64,000 nt of DNA from Billgrantia kenyensis (GCF_013697085.1 NZ_JACEFT010000009.1:104450-168449); one strand, 5' to 3'; shown: positions 33,532 to 42,454, numbered from the stretch's first letter. Made by a program: numbers and translations. The notes: generated from the letters alone by a model not told the origin.

Positions 33532-36500
33532 ATGACGTCACTGACGGGCAAGACCGCTGCCGCGGATGCACGGGTCAAGCCAGAGACCGAGCTGGCAGCC
33601 CGGCTGTCCCGGGAGATGGAGGGCGAGGTGCTGTTCGACCGCGCCTCGCGCGGTCGCTATTCGACCGATGCATCGATCTACCAGGTGATGCCGGTGGGGG
33701 TGGTGATCCCCCGCCACCAGCAGGACCTGACAGCAGCGCTGGAAGCGGCTCGTGACGCCCGGGTGGCGATCCTGGCGCGCGGGGCCGGCACCAGCCAGTG
33801 CGGCCAGACGGTGGGGGAGGCGCTGGTGATCGACACCACCCGTTGGCTCAACCAGGTGGTGGACTTCGACGCCGAAGCGCGCACCGTGGTGGTGGAGCCC
33901 GGCATCGTGCTCGACCACCTCAACGCCTGGCTCAAGCCCCACGGGCTGTGGTATCCGGTGGACGTCTCCACCAGCGCCCAGTGCACGATTGGTGGCATGA
34001 CCGGCAACAACTCCTGTGGCTCGCGCTCGATCCGCTACGGCAACATGGTGCACAACGTGCTGGGCGTCGACGCCTGGCTGGCCGACGGCAGTGAGGGCCA
34101 CTTCGGCTTTCTCGACGAGCTGCCGGAGAGCGGTCCCGTGCGGGCGCTGGCGGAGCGGGTCAAGGCCATTGCTGGCAACGTGGCCCCGGAGGTCCGCGAG
34201 CACTTCCCCAAGGTGCTGCGCCGGGTCGGTGGCTACAACCTGGACCTCTTCGACTGCCAGAACCCCAAGCCTTACGATCCGCAGGGGCGCGCCAATCTCG
34301 CCCACCTGCTGGTGGGCTCCGAGGGCACCCTGGGGGTGAGCCGGCGCATCACGCTCCAGCTTTCGCCGCTGCCGGAGCACAAGGTACTGGGGGTGGTGAA
34401 CTTCCCCACTTTCTATCAGGCGATGGACTTCACCCAGCACATCGTGACCCTCGATCCCACCGCGGTGGAGCTGGTCGATCGCACCATGATCGACCTGTCG
34501 CTGGAGAATCCGGCGTTCCGTCCGGTGATCGAGAAGGCGTTGATCGGCCAGCCCCAGGCGGTGCTGCTGGTAGAGTTCGCCGGCGAGGAGCACGAGGCCC
34601 AGCTTGCCTCGCTCAAGCGCCTCACCGAGCTGATGGCCGACCTGGGCCTGCCCGAACACGTGGTGGAAATGCCCGAGGCCGCCGAGCAGAAGGCGCTGTG
34701 GAACGTGCGTAAGGCGGGACTCAACATCATGATGAGCATGAAAGGGGACGGCAAGCCGGTCTCGTTCATCGAGGACTGCGCGGTGCCCCTGGAACACCTG
34801 GCGGAATACACCGACAGGCTCACCGAGGTGTTTCATCGCCACGGCACCGAGGGCACCTGGTACGCCCACGCCAGCGTCGGCACCCTGCATGTGAGGCCGA
34901 TCCTCGACATGCGCCGCGATGGTGCCCGCAAGATGCGCGAGATCGCCGAGGAGGCCTCGGCGCTGGTGCGCGAATACAAGGGGGCCTACTCCGGCGAGCA
35001 CGGGGATGGCCTGTGTCGCGGCGAGTGGGTGGCATGGCAGTTCGGTGAGACCCTCAATGACGCCTTTCGAGCGCTCAAGAGCGCCTTCGATCCGAGCTAT
35101 CTGCTCAACCCGGGCAAGATCGTCGACACGCCCAAGATGGACGACCAGCGCTATTTCCGTTTCCCCACCCGCTATCAGCGCATCCCGCTTACGCCGTTAT
35201 TCGACTGGTCCTCCTGGAATGTCACTCGCGACCCGCTCACCGGCGAGCAGGGCGAGCCCGGCAGCGCCGGTGACGCCACCCACGGCCTGGCCATGGCGGT
35301 GGAGATGTGCAACAACAATGGCCACTGCCGCAAGTTCGATGCCGGCACCATGTGTCCCAGCTACCGCATCACCAAGGATGAGCAGCACCTCACCCGGGGG
35401 CGGGCCAATACCCTGCGTCTGGTGCTCTCGGGCCAGCTGGGTGAGGCGGGCCTGGCCGGTGACGAGGTCAAGGAGGCGCTGGACCTTTGCGTCTCCTGTA
35501 AGGGGTGCAAGCGCGACTGCCCCACCGGGGTGGACATGGCCAAGTTCAAGATCGAGGCCCGCGCCGCCCGGGCCAGGGTCAAGGGTCTCGCCCTGCGTGA
35601 CCGCTTGGTCGGCGAGATGCCGCGCTATGCGCCCTGGGCGAAGCGGGTCTCGGGGCTGCTGCGGGCAGTGGAGCGCTTCGACCTCCTGGCCAGACCCCTC
35701 AAGAAGGCGCTGGGCCTGGCCCCCGAGCGCCGCCTCCCGGCCTTCACCGGCGACTTCCTCGGGGAGTCGCGCGCAACGTCGTCCCGGGTCTCGGCCGGGG
35801 CCACGGGGGAGGTGGTGCTCTTCGTCGATACCTTCAACAACTACCTGGAGAGTGACAATGCGCGGGCCGCCAAGCGGGTACTGGAGGCGGCCGGCTACCG
35901 GGTCCACCTCAACGTCAAGCCGGGGGAGCGGCCGCTCTGCTGCGGGCGAACCTACCTCTCCTCGGGGCAGTTCGACAAGGCCAGGGCCGAGGCGAAGCGC
36001 TCACTGGACGCGCTGATGCCCTTCGTGAAGCGCGGTGTGGCCATCGTCGGCCTCGAGCCCTCCTGCCTCCTCTCCCTGCGCGACGAGTTCCTGCAGTACG
36101 GTTTCGGCGACGAGGCTCGGGCGCTCTCCGAGGCGGCCTTCCTCTTCGAGGAGTTCCTGGTCAGAGCCAGTGAGGCCGGTGAGCTGTCCCTCGAGCTCAA
36201 GCCGTTGCCAGGGCGCGCCCTGCTGCATGGCCACTGCCATCAGAAGGCCTTCGACGCCCTGCGACCGGTCGAGCAGGTGCTGGGCTGGATCCCCGAGCTT
36301 ACGGTGACCACCATCGAGTCCTCCTGCTGCGGCATGGCGGGCAGCTTCGGCTACGAGGCAGAACACTACCAGGCGTCGCTAAAGATGGCGGAGCTATCGT
36401 TGTTGCCGGCGATCCGTGCGGCCGAGGAGGGCGACGTGCTGGTGGCCGACGGCACCAGCTGCCGCCACCAGATCCGTGACGGCAGCGGGCGCGAGGCGAT

Positions 36501-36537
36501 CCATGTGGCCCGGCTGCTGGAACGGGCGCTGGCGTAA
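33532..36537 (+). CDS. FAD-linked oxidase and 4Fe-4S fusion (D-2-hydroxyacid dehydrogenase, YdiJ-like)
   Basis: A 1001-residue protein that fuses a GlcD-type flavin half to a GlcF-type iron-sulfur half. The FAD pocket has ILARGAGTSQCGQTVGEALV and TIGGMTGNNSCGSRS, and the oxidase domain has GAYSGEHGDGLCRGEW. Iron-sulfur sites include CNNNGHC with MCPSY, and CVSCKGCKRDCP. CCG motifs are CCGRTY and CCGMAGSFGYE. Relatives oxidise D-2-hydroxyglutarate or D-lactate and pass electrons to quinone. The start is the ATG at 33532, preceded by AGGA. It overlaps nothing and lies 31 bp after the aminotransferase. Confidence 0.9.
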   Translation: MTSLTGKTAAADARVKPETELAARLSREMEGEVLFDRASRGRYSTDASIYQVMPVGVVIPRHQQDLTAALEAARDARVAILARGAGTSQCGQTVGEALVIDTTRWLNQVVDFDAEARTVVVEPGIVLDHLNAWLKPHGLWYPVDVSTSAQCTIGGMTGNNSCGSRSIRYGNMVHNVLGVDAWLADGSEGHFGFLDELPESGPVRALAERVKAIAGNVAPEVREHFPKVLRRVGGYNLDLFDCQNPKPYDPQGRANLAHLLVGSEGTLGVSRRITLQLSPLPEHKVLGVVNFPTFYQAMDFTQHIVTLDPTAVELVDRTMIDLSLENPAFRPVIEKALIGQPQAVLLVEFAGEEHEAQLASLKRLTELMADLGLPEHVVEMPEAAEQKALWNVRKAGLNIMMSMKGDGKPVSFIEDCAVPLEHLAEYTDRLTEVFHRHGTEGTWYAHASVGTLHVRPILDMRRDGARKMREIAEEASALVREYKGAYSGEHGDGLCRGEWVAWQFGETLNDAFRALKSAFDPSYLLNPGKIVDTPKMDDQRYFRFPTRYQRIPLTPLFDWSSWNVTRDPLTGEQGEPGSAGDATHGLAMAVEMCNNNGHCRKFDAGTMCPSYRITKDEQHLTRGRANTLRLVLSGQLGEAGLAGDEVKEALDLCVSCKGCKRDCPTGVDMAKFKIEARAARARVKGLALRDRLVGEMPRYAPWAKRVSGLLRAVERFDLLARPLKKALGLAPERRLPAFTGDFLGESRATSSRVSAGATGEVVLFVDTFNNYLESDNARAAKRVLEAAGYRVHLNVKPGERPLCCGRTYLSSGQFDKARAEAKRSLDALMPFVKRGVAIVGLEPSCLLSLRDEFLQYGFGDEARALSEAAFLFEEFLVRASEAGELSLELKPLPGRALLHGHCHQKAFDALRPVEQVLGWIPELTVTTIESSCCGMAGSFGYEAEHYQASLKMAELSLLPAIRAAEEGDVLVADGTSCRHQIRDGSGREAIHVARLLERALA

Positions 36538-36564
36538 GCGCAAGTAAGCCAGCATCATGACAAG

Positions 36565-36608
36565 CGGCAGCGGCAAGGGGCGACGTCCGTCGCCCCTTGC
36601 CGCTGCCG
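36565..36608. terminator. Perfect 20-bp intercistronic hairpin
   Basis: cggcagcggcaaggggcgac, a gtcc loop, then the exact complement. It has no T-run, so it may act as an attenuator, an mRNA processing or stabilising element, or a weak terminator between the FAD/Fe-S gene and the threonine aldolase gene. Its length and perfection are unusual. Confidence 0.6.
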
Positions 36609-36636
36609 GCCCAGTGACGAGGAGACAAGGCCTTAC

Positions 36637-37671
36637 ATGATCGATCTACGCAGTGATACCGTGACTCGACCCTCCGCGGCCATGCGCGAGGCGATGGTCC
36701 GCGCCGAGGTGGGAGACGATGTCTGGGGCGACGACCCCACAGTCAAAGCCTTCGAACAGGCTGTGGCCGAGCGCGCCGGCAAGGCCGCCGCCCTGTTTCT
36801 CCCCTCGGGAACCCAGAGCAATCTCTGCGCACTGCTGACCCATTGCCAGCGGGGCGAGGAGGTGATCGCCGGTCAGTACTCCCACATCTTCCGGGACGAG
36901 GGGGGCGGAGCAGCGGCGCTGGGCAGCGTCGCGGTTCAGCCGTTGCCCCACCAGGCCGACGGCAGCCTGGCGCTCGATGCACTGCACACAGCGGTGAAGG
37001 GCGATGACATCCACCATGCCCGCTCGCGGCTGCTGGCGCTGGAGAACACCTACCGCGGCATGGTGATGCCGCGCGACTACACCCTGGCCGCTACCGCCCA
37101 GGCCCATGAACAGGGCTTGGCCACTCACCTGGATGGGGCGCGGCTGTTCAACGCTTCGGTGGCCACGGGACTCTCCCTGGCCACGCTCTGTGAGGGCTTC
37201 GATTCGGTGTCGCTGTGCTTCTCCAAGGGGCTCGGTGCGCCGGTGGGCTCGCTGCTGCTGGGCGAGGGCGACTTCATTGCCCACGCACGACGCTGGCGCA
37301 AGACCCTTGGCGGCGGCATGCGCCAGGCGGGGCTGTTGGCCGCGGCCTGCCACTACGCCTTCGAGCATCACGTCGATCGCCTGATCGATGACCACGACAA
37401 CGCCCGGCGGCTGGCCGAGGGCCTTGCGGCCGTGCCGGGGGTGGAAGTTCGCGCTTGCGATACCAACATGGTATTCGTGGCCTTTCCGCAGGCCCACTGC
37501 CAGGCACTGCAGGCTCATCTCGAGGCCAGGGGCATTCTGGTAGCGGTGGGGCAGGTCACCCGGCTGGTGACCCATCTTGACGTGACTACCGACGCCGTCG
37601 AGCGAGTCGTTTCGGCTGTAAGCGATTACTTTTCCGAGGCCGGCAGCGAGTTACCGGCGTCGACGATCTGA
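36637..37671 (+). CDS. ltaE: Low-specificity L-threonine aldolase
   Basis: A 344-residue PLP lyase that splits threonine or related beta-hydroxy-alpha-amino acids to glycine and an aldehyde. Opening MIDLRSDTVTRPSAAMREAM is the family signature, PSGTQSNL binds PLP phosphate, and the lysine is Lys197 in LCFSKGLGAPVGS. The start follows AGGAGACAAGGCCTTAC. Located after an SGAT-like gene and a hydroxyacid dehydrogenase, it may make glycine from a beta-hydroxy amino acid intermediate. It is followed 19 bp later by a carbonic-anhydrase-like gene. Confidence 0.93.
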   Translation: MIDLRSDTVTRPSAAMREAMVRAEVGDDVWGDDPTVKAFEQAVAERAGKAAALFLPSGTQSNLCALLTHCQRGEEVIAGQYSHIFRDEGGGAAALGSVAVQPLPHQADGSLALDALHTAVKGDDIHHARSRLLALENTYRGMVMPRDYTLAATAQAHEQGLATHLDGARLFNASVATGLSLATLCEGFDSVSLCFSKGLGAPVGSLLLGEGDFIAHARRWRKTLGGGMRQAGLLAAACHYAFEHHVDRLIDDHDNARRLAEGLAAVPGVEVRACDTNMVFVAFPQAHCQALQAHLEARGILVAVGQVTRLVTHLDVTTDAVERVVSAVSDYFSEAGSELPASTI

Positions 37672-37690
37672 CAACCAGGGAGGAGCAGCG

Positions 37691-38215
37691 ATGGCAATCT
37701 ACCGATATGGCGAGCACCGCCCCGACGTCCATGCAAGTGTCTACGTGGCCGAGAGCGCCGAGGTGATAGGGCAGGTGACCCTGCAGGCCGAGGCAAGCGT
37801 CTGGTACCAGGCAGTGCTGCGCGGTGACTCCGACCACCTCGAGGTGGGCGAGCAGAGCAACATCCAGGATGGGGCCGTGTTGCACGCCGATCCTGGCTTT
37901 CCGCTCAAGGTGGGCAAGGGGGTCACGGTCGGCCATCAGGCGATGCTGCACGGTTGCACCATCGGCGACGGCAGCCTGGTGGGCATCCAGGCGGTCATTC
38001 TTAATGGCGCGGTGATCGGCGAGAACTGCCTGGTGGCGGCCGGCGCCGTGGTCAAGGAGGGGGCCGAGTTTCCGCCCAATTCGCTGATCGTGGGCGCCCC
38101 GGCCAAGGTGATACGCCAGCTCGACGACAACGCCGTGGAGGGTCTGCGCTTGAATGCGGCGGTCTACGTGGAGAAGGCACGCCAGCACAAGGGTGGGCTC
38201 GAGCGCATCGACTAG
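37691..38215 (+). CDS. Gamma-carbonic anhydrase family protein (left-handed beta-helix)
   Basis: A 174-residue hexapeptide-repeat protein of the YrdA/PaaY group. Repeating I/V/L-G-x-x-x-x turns are visible from residue 20 to 140. The metal-site histidines are in AVLHAD and TVGHQAMLHGC. Relatives bind zinc or iron and have weak carbonic anhydrase or acyl-CoA thioesterase activity. In a CoA-ester pathway a PaaY-like thioesterase role is plausible. It ends the operon before a strong terminator. Confidence 0.9.
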   Translation: MAIYRYGEHRPDVHASVYVAESAEVIGQVTLQAEASVWYQAVLRGDSDHLEVGEQSNIQDGAVLHADPGFPLKVGKGVTVGHQAMLHGCTIGDGSLVGIQAVILNGAVIGENCLVAAGAVVKEGAEFPPNSLIVGAPAKVIRQLDDNAVEGLRLNAAVYVEKARQHKGGLERID

Positions 38216-38234
38216 GGCTCGAGGCTACCAACGA

Positions 38235-38267
38235 GAGCGCCCCGAGGAACAACTCCTCGGGGCGCTC
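38235..38267. terminator. Bidirectional intrinsic terminator
   Basis: A perfect 14-bp stem gagcgccccgagga/tcctcggggcgctc with a 5-base loop between convergent genes ending at 38215 and 38294. No long T-run follows on either strand. Confidence 0.75.
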
Positions 38268-38293
38268 AGCGTTACAGCCAGGTCAGGCCAGGA

Positions 38294-40102
38294 TCAATCG
38301 TCCGCGTCGAGCGGCTCCTGGTCCAGTTCATCCTCCTCATCCTGTTCCACAGCCTCGCCGTTCTCCTCTTGCACCTCCTCGATGAGGGGCTGCTCCATCT
38401 GCTGGCCGGCTTCCATCAGCGGGTCGCTGAGATTGAGCACATAGAAGCCAACCATGGCGATTGCCCCGGCGAACAAGAGGTAGTAGATCGTCGGCAGGAT
38501 GGTCTTGCGGATGGTCTCGCCTTCGCGGCCGAGCAGGCCGACGGTGGCCGATGCCGCTACCACGTTGTGGATGGCGATCATGTTGCCTGCGGCGGCGCCC
38601 ACAGCCTGTAGTGCCACCATGAAGGCGGTGGAGACGCCGAGCTGCTGGGCGACGTTGAACTGGAACTCGGCCAGCATCAGGTTGGCGGCGGTGTTGGAGC
38701 CGGCAATAAAGGCCCCCAGGCCGCCTACCGCGGGCGCGAAGAAGGGATAGACATCGCCCACTCCGTCGGCCACGAACTGGGCCATGGCCACCGGCATGGA
38801 GACCAGGTCGGCGGCGTTGACGCCGGAGTTGATCAGGATTCGTACCATGGGGATGGTGAAGATCAGCACGAAGCCGGCGCCGAAGATGGTGCGCGAGGAC
38901 TCGCTGAAGGCCGCCTTGAGCTCACCGGCACGCATGCGGTGGATCAGGGCGGTGACCAGTACCACCATCAGCAGAATGCCGCCGGGCAGGTAGAGCGGGG
39001 CAAGGCTGCCCGAGACGCCGGACTCACCCAAGATGTTGTTCCAGCCGAACGTCCAGGCATTGAGCGCTTCACGCAGCGGCTCGATGGTGCGAGAAGCGAC
39101 CAGGAACACGGCCAGCAGCACGTAGGGGAGCCAGCCCATCCAGGTGGAGAGCGGGGTCTTTCCGGCGATGTCGTCGATCTTGATCTCGATTTTGCCGATC
39201 CAGTTGTCGGGCCAGCTGGTGCGCTCGGGGAAGTCCCAGGTGTCCTTGGGGATCAGGAAGCCGCGACGGGCGGCGGGGACTACGATGGCCAGGCCCACCA
39301 TGGCGCCGATCATCGACGGGAACTCCGGCCCCAGCAGCGCGCCAGCCAGCATGTAGGGCACCACGAAGGCGACCCCGGCAAAGATGGCGAACGGGGCGAT
39401 GGAGAGTCCTTCCTTCCACGATTTGTTGGCGCCGAAGAACTTGACCATGATCACGACCATGATCAGCGGCATCAGGATGCCGATGATGCCGTGGACGATG
39501 GCGACTTCGGCGGCAATCAGGTGGAAGTACTCCAGCCAGGTGTAGCCGCCGGCCTCCAACTGCTCGGTGATGGCGTCCTGGTTGATGCCACCGGTGACCC
39601 CAACCACGATGGGCGTGCCCACGGCGCCGAAGGAGACCGGGGTAGACTGGATCATCATGCCGACCACCACGGCGGCCAGCGCCGGGAAGCCGAGCGCCAC
39701 CATCAGCGGGGCTGCCACTGCTGCAGGCGTGCCGAAGCCCGATGCCCCCTCGATGAAGCAGCCGAACAGCCAGGCGACGATGATTGCCTGCACCCGGCGG
39801 TCGGGGCTGATACCCGAGAAGCCGTTGCGGATGGCCGCAATGCCGCCCGAGTGCTTCAGCGTATTGAGGAGCAGGATGGCACCGAAGATGATCCACAGGA
39901 TCGAGGCGGTAAGTATGAGGCCCTGGAAGGTCGACGCCAGGACGCGATTGAAGCTCATCTCCCAGGCGAAGAGGGCGATGACAGCCGTGACCAGGTAGAC
40001 GATCGGCATCGCTGTCTTGGCAGCCATTCGAAAGCCGATCAGCAGAACCCCCGCAAGTATCAAGGGGGTGAAGGCGAGTAGCGCTAAGGTCGTATCCGTC
40101 AT
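38294..40102 (-). CDS. L-lactate/glycolate permease (LctP/GlcA family)
   Basis: A 602-residue permease with about 13-14 helices. Family motifs: [36 protein letters not shown], and [19 protein letters not shown] near the C-terminus. It imports lactate or glycolate with protons. It carries an extra C-terminal tail of about 30 residues that is nearly all acidic, not seen in E. coli LldP/GlcA. The start is at 40102 ([11 protein letters not shown]); the frame to 40240 runs through the operator. The upstream operator matches that of the glc locus, so glycolate uptake is the more attractive substrate. Confidence 0.92.
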   Translation of the reverse strand: MTDTTLALLAFTPLILAGVLLIGFRMAAKTAMPIVYLVTAVIALFAWEMSFNRVLASTFQGLILTASILWIIFGAILLLNTLKHSGGIAAIRNGFSGISPDRRVQAIIVAWLFGCFIEGASGFGTPAAVAAPLMVALGFPALAAVVVGMMIQSTPVSFGAVGTPIVVGVTGGINQDAITEQLEAGGYTWLEYFHLIAAEVAIVHGIIGILMPLIMVVIMVKFFGANKSWKEGLSIAPFAIFAGVAFVVPYMLAGALLGPEFPSMIGAMVGLAIVVPAARRGFLIPKDTWDFPERTSWPDNWIGKIEIKIDDIAGKTPLSTWMGWLPYVLLAVFLVASRTIEPLREALNAWTFGWNNILGESGVSGSLAPLYLPGGILLMVVLVTALIHRMRAGELKAAFSESSRTIFGAGFVLIFTIPMVRILINSGVNAADLVSMPVAMAQFVADGVGDVYPFFAPAVGGLGAFIAGSNTAANLMLAEFQFNVAQQLGVSTAFMVALQAVGAAAGNMIAIHNVVAASATVGLLGREGETIRKTILPTIYYLLFAGAIAMVGFYVLNLSDPLMEAGQQMEQPLIEEVQEENGEAVEQDEEDELDQEPLDADD

Positions 40103-40226
40103 GGTATTACCTCGGATTCTCCTTGTTAGGGGGCATGAGACCAATGCAGACGGCAGGGCGTATCCGCTCTGACCGGCGTGGACGGCAACGATACGAAGTG
40201 CGAGTCGAAGTTGCCATCCTTGGCCA

Positions 40227-40241
40227 ATTGGTATGACCAAT
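40227..40241. promoter_or_regulatory. FadR-subfamily operator (TGGT-ATG-ACCA) upstream of the permease
   Basis: ATTGGT-ATG-ACCAAT is a perfect 6-bp inverted repeat with the same 3-bp spacer ATG as the glc site at 24694-24708. It lies 125 bp before the permease start. This form fits GlcC/LldR-type binding, and the only GlcC-like protein in view is the one at 24796-25572. Confidence 0.75.
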
Positions 40242-40268
40242 CCTTGGTGAGGTGAAACATCTTTGGAA

Positions 40269-40287
40269 TCAGAAAAAATATTTCTGA
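40269..40287. promoter_or_regulatory. AT-rich inverted repeat upstream of the permease
   Basis: TCAGAAA-AAATA-TTTCTGA, a perfect 7-bp inverted repeat with a 5-bp spacer. It resembles GAAA-n-TTTC palindromes upstream of gcl and glc genes. Confidence 0.4.
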
Positions 40288-40461
40288 AAACATGGGCTTG
40301 TAGTTCATTGGCGGGGGTGAGTGGCGCCCGTCAGGCCATTTGTTATTAGACTAATGGACAGTTGGTCCCCCTTCAGCGTAGTCGAGCCGGGGCCTGTTGG
40401 CATCCTGCCGTCAAGGCTGGCACTATCGGGGCTCGTCCATCGACTTTCCCCAGGAGGCGCC

Positions 40462-41169
40462 ATGGCAAGGGTTCTCTACGAGCTTTGCGGTATCGACGAG
40501 GGGCTGCTCTTTTCACCCTATTGCTGGCGTGTGCGCTATGCACTGGCGCACAAGGGGCTCGAGGCAGAAACTCGTCCGTGGTACTTCACCGACAAGCAGG
40601 CGCTGGCCTTTGCCGACCATGACAAGGTGCCGGTACTTGTCGACGGAGACAGTACCGTCACTGACAGTTACGAGATTCTGCGCTACCTGGACCGGGCCTA
40701 TCCCGGCACCCCGCTGCTGGGGGAGGGCATGGCGGAGTCCCGCGCACGTTTCTTCAAGCACTACGCGGAACGCGCACTGCAGCCGGCGATGATGCGCACC
40801 ATCATCATGGATCTGCTGAACGCGATCCATCCCAAGGATCGCGACTACTTCCGCGAGACCCGAGAGAAACGTTTCGGTCGCACTCTCGAAGAGTTCCATT
40901 CCCCGGCAAAGGGCTTGGCCCAATTGGATGCCGCCCTTGCACCGCTGCGTGGCCAGCTGCAGGACAGTGACTTCCTGGACGGAGCGGTGCCTGCGGCGGC
41001 CGATTACCTGGTATTTGGCTCGTTCATGTGGGCTCGGATCGTCTCCAGTGCAGACCTCGTCTCAAATGCGGATCCGGTCTATGGCTGGCTCGAGCGCATG
41101 CTCGAGCTGCACGACGGCCTGGGTCAGAAGGCGATGCGCGTTACCGACATCGAGGGCGCCTATCGTTGA
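40462..41169 (+). CDS. Glutathione S-transferase family protein
   Basis: A 235-residue protein with an N-terminal thioredoxin-like domain (LFSPYCWRVRYALAHKGLEA, residues 15-34; VPVLVDGDSTVTDSYEILRYL) and an all-helical C-terminal domain. SPYCW holds the likely active-site serine or cysteine. It resembles beta-etherase/LigE-like and uncharacterised bacterial GSTs. CAGGAGG precedes ATG 40462; the longer frame from 40321 covers promoter DNA. It is divergent from the permease. The substrate is unknown. Confidence 0.88.
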   Translation: MARVLYELCGIDEGLLFSPYCWRVRYALAHKGLEAETRPWYFTDKQALAFADHDKVPVLVDGDSTVTDSYEILRYLDRAYPGTPLLGEGMAESRARFFKHYAERALQPAMMRTIIMDLLNAIHPKDRDYFRETREKRFGRTLEEFHSPAKGLAQLDAALAPLRGQLQDSDFLDGAVPAAADYLVFGSFMWARIVSSADLVSNADPVYGWLERMLELHDGLGQKAMRVTDIEGAYR

Positions 41170-41234
41170 GAAGGTCGGGCGTTGAGAAGGCCGGGTGGGC
41201 CGGGTGAAGCGGCAAATGCTGCGGTGCAATAAAA

Positions 41235-41276
41235 TGTTGCAATGCACAATCCGGGGTGCTATGTTGCATTGCAACA
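41235..41276. promoter_or_regulatory. TGCA-rich operator region upstream of the phasin gene
   Basis: Contains TGTTGCAATGCA (41235-41246) and the perfect palindrome TGTTGCA-T-TGCAACA (41262-41276), with a further GTGCAAT at about 41224. TGC(A)-rich repeats are the known recognition pattern of PhaR repressors, which release phasin genes when PHA is made. No phaR gene lies in this window. Confidence 0.55.
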
Positions 41277-41328
41277 AGGCGCGATCCTACTTGATCCAGC
41301 CTTGGCAACTCAACGTAGGAGGTGTCTC

Positions 41329-41682
41329 ATGAGCAAGACCCAAGATAAAGCCACTCAGCAGTTCGAATCCCTGTTCTTCGCCCCGGCGCGTGCCTATGGC
41401 TCGCTGACGCTGGAATACTACGAGAAGCTGCTGTCTGCCCAGATGGACGCTTTCCGCAGCTACTCCGACCTGAGCCTGGCCCAGGCTCGCGCCTGGGTCG
41501 ACGTCAAGGACGCCGATGGCCTCAAGCAGGTTCTCGAAACCCAGCAGAAAGCCGTCAAGGAGCTGGGCGAGCGTCTGCAGGGCGACACCAAAAAGGTCGT
41601 CGATCTGAGCCAGGAGTTTTTGCAGAAAGGCCAGCAGCTGACCGAGCAGAACGTCAAGGCTGCCAGCGCTGCCACCAAGTAA
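41329..41682 (+). CDS. Phasin family protein (PHA granule-associated)
   Basis: A 117-residue, entirely helical amphipathic protein. FFAPARAYGSLTLEYYEKLL and the AKVVDL-like segment DTKKVVDLSQEFLQKGQQL match the phasin_2 family. Phasins coat polyhydroxyalkanoate granules and control their number and size. AGGAGG precedes ATG 41329. TGCA-rich operator DNA lies upstream and an intrinsic terminator downstream, so it is monocistronic. PHA synthase genes are not in this window. Confidence 0.9.
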   Translation: MSKTQDKATQQFESLFFAPARAYGSLTLEYYEKLLSAQMDAFRSYSDLSLAQARAWVDVKDADGLKQVLETQQKAVKELGERLQGDTKKVVDLSQEFLQKGQQLTEQNVKAASAATK

Positions 41683-41701
41683 GACCTCGTCGAGGCACAA
41701 G

Positions 41702-41732
41702 GCCGTCGCCCCCAGGGGTGGCGGCTTTTTTG
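41702..41732 (+). terminator. Intrinsic terminator after the phasin gene
   Basis: gccgtcgcccc/ggggtggcggc stem with two G-T wobbles and a short cag loop, followed by TTTTTT. A typical rho-independent terminator. Confidence 0.85.
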
Positions 41733-41761
41733 TGTGGGCACGAGGAGTGGCGCAGCTGGCG

Positions 41762-42370
41762 TCACTTCAGTAGCGCTATTACCTCCTCTTCCTCTACCTG
41801 TCCGAAGTCGGCAAAGAACTGGCCCACGGCCATGAAGCCGCTTGGGACTTCCAGGCAAACGACTTCATCGGCGAATGCCTCCAACCGGGCGACGGCGCTG
41901 GGTGAAGCAACGCCGAGGGCTGCAATCAGGCGTTCGGTGCGGCCCTGCAGGGTTTGCAGTGCTGCCTCCATGGTGGCGCCGGTAGCGCTGCCGTCGTCGA
42001 CGATCACCACGATCCGGCCATCGGGGGGAATCGGCGAGTGGATCGGGCTGTAGCGCTCACGGCGCTCCCTGAGCAGCTTACGCTGCTGCTCGGCGACCCG
42101 CTCGATCGACTCCTTCGAAAAATGCGCTGCCGCCTCGTCGAGCTTCATGACGCCCTCTTCGCTGATGGCGCCAATGGCGAATTCGGGGTTTCCCGGTGCG
42201 CCAATCTTGCGTACCAGTACGACGTCAAGTTCACCCTCGAGGGCATCGGCCAGGTAACGGCCCATGGGTACCCCGCCGCGGGGAATGGCCAGCACCAGCG
42301 GATTGCTGCCCTTGAGATAGGAAAGACGTGAGGCAAGCTGCTCGGCAGCATCCAGACGGTCACGAAACAT
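41762..42370 (-). CDS. Phosphoribosyltransferase family protein
   Basis: A 202-residue type I PRT-fold protein. The PRPP-binding signature is VVIVDDGSATGATMEAAL near residues 119-136, and PRGGVPMGRYLADAL forms the pyrophosphate loop. Proteins like this are common near stress genes in Proteobacteria but their substrate is not known. GGAGG precedes ATG 42370. It is convergent with the phasin gene. A palindrome GTGCAAAATTGCAC at 42441-42454 lies upstream. Purine salvage is possible given the next gene, but that is a guess. Confidence 0.82.
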   Translation of the reverse strand: MFRDRLDAAEQLASRLSYLKGSNPLVLAIPRGGVPMGRYLADALEGELDVVLVRKIGAPGNPEFAIGAISEEGVMKLDEAAAHFSKESIERVAEQQRKLLRERRERYSPIHSPIPPDGRIVVIVDDGSATGATMEAALQTLQGRTERLIAALGVASPSAVARLEAFADEVVCLEVPSGFMAVGQFFADFGQVEEEEVIALLK

Positions 42371-42440
42371 ATCGCATCCTCCATGTTGAGGGGATGCGAC
42401 CAGTGTAGAACCCGAGGCGGGCGCCGGAAGGAGGGAAAAA

Positions 42441-42454
42441 GTGCAAAATTGCAC
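42441..42454. promoter_or_regulatory. GTGCAA-AA-TTGCAC palindrome upstream of the phosphoribosyltransferase gene
   Basis: A perfect inverted repeat 71 bp before the start codon, sharing TTGCA/TGCAA half-sites with the phasin operator region. It is a possible site for the same TGCA-recognising regulator. Confidence 0.35.

Larger units (their letters stand above)
40103..40461. other. Regulatory intergenic region between permease and GST genes
   Basis: 359 bp with no gene. It holds a TGGT-ATG-ACCA operator and an AT-rich inverted repeat (listed separately) near the permease side, and AT-rich sequence with attagactaat towards the GST-like gene. Divergent promoters are expected. Confidence 0.7.
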
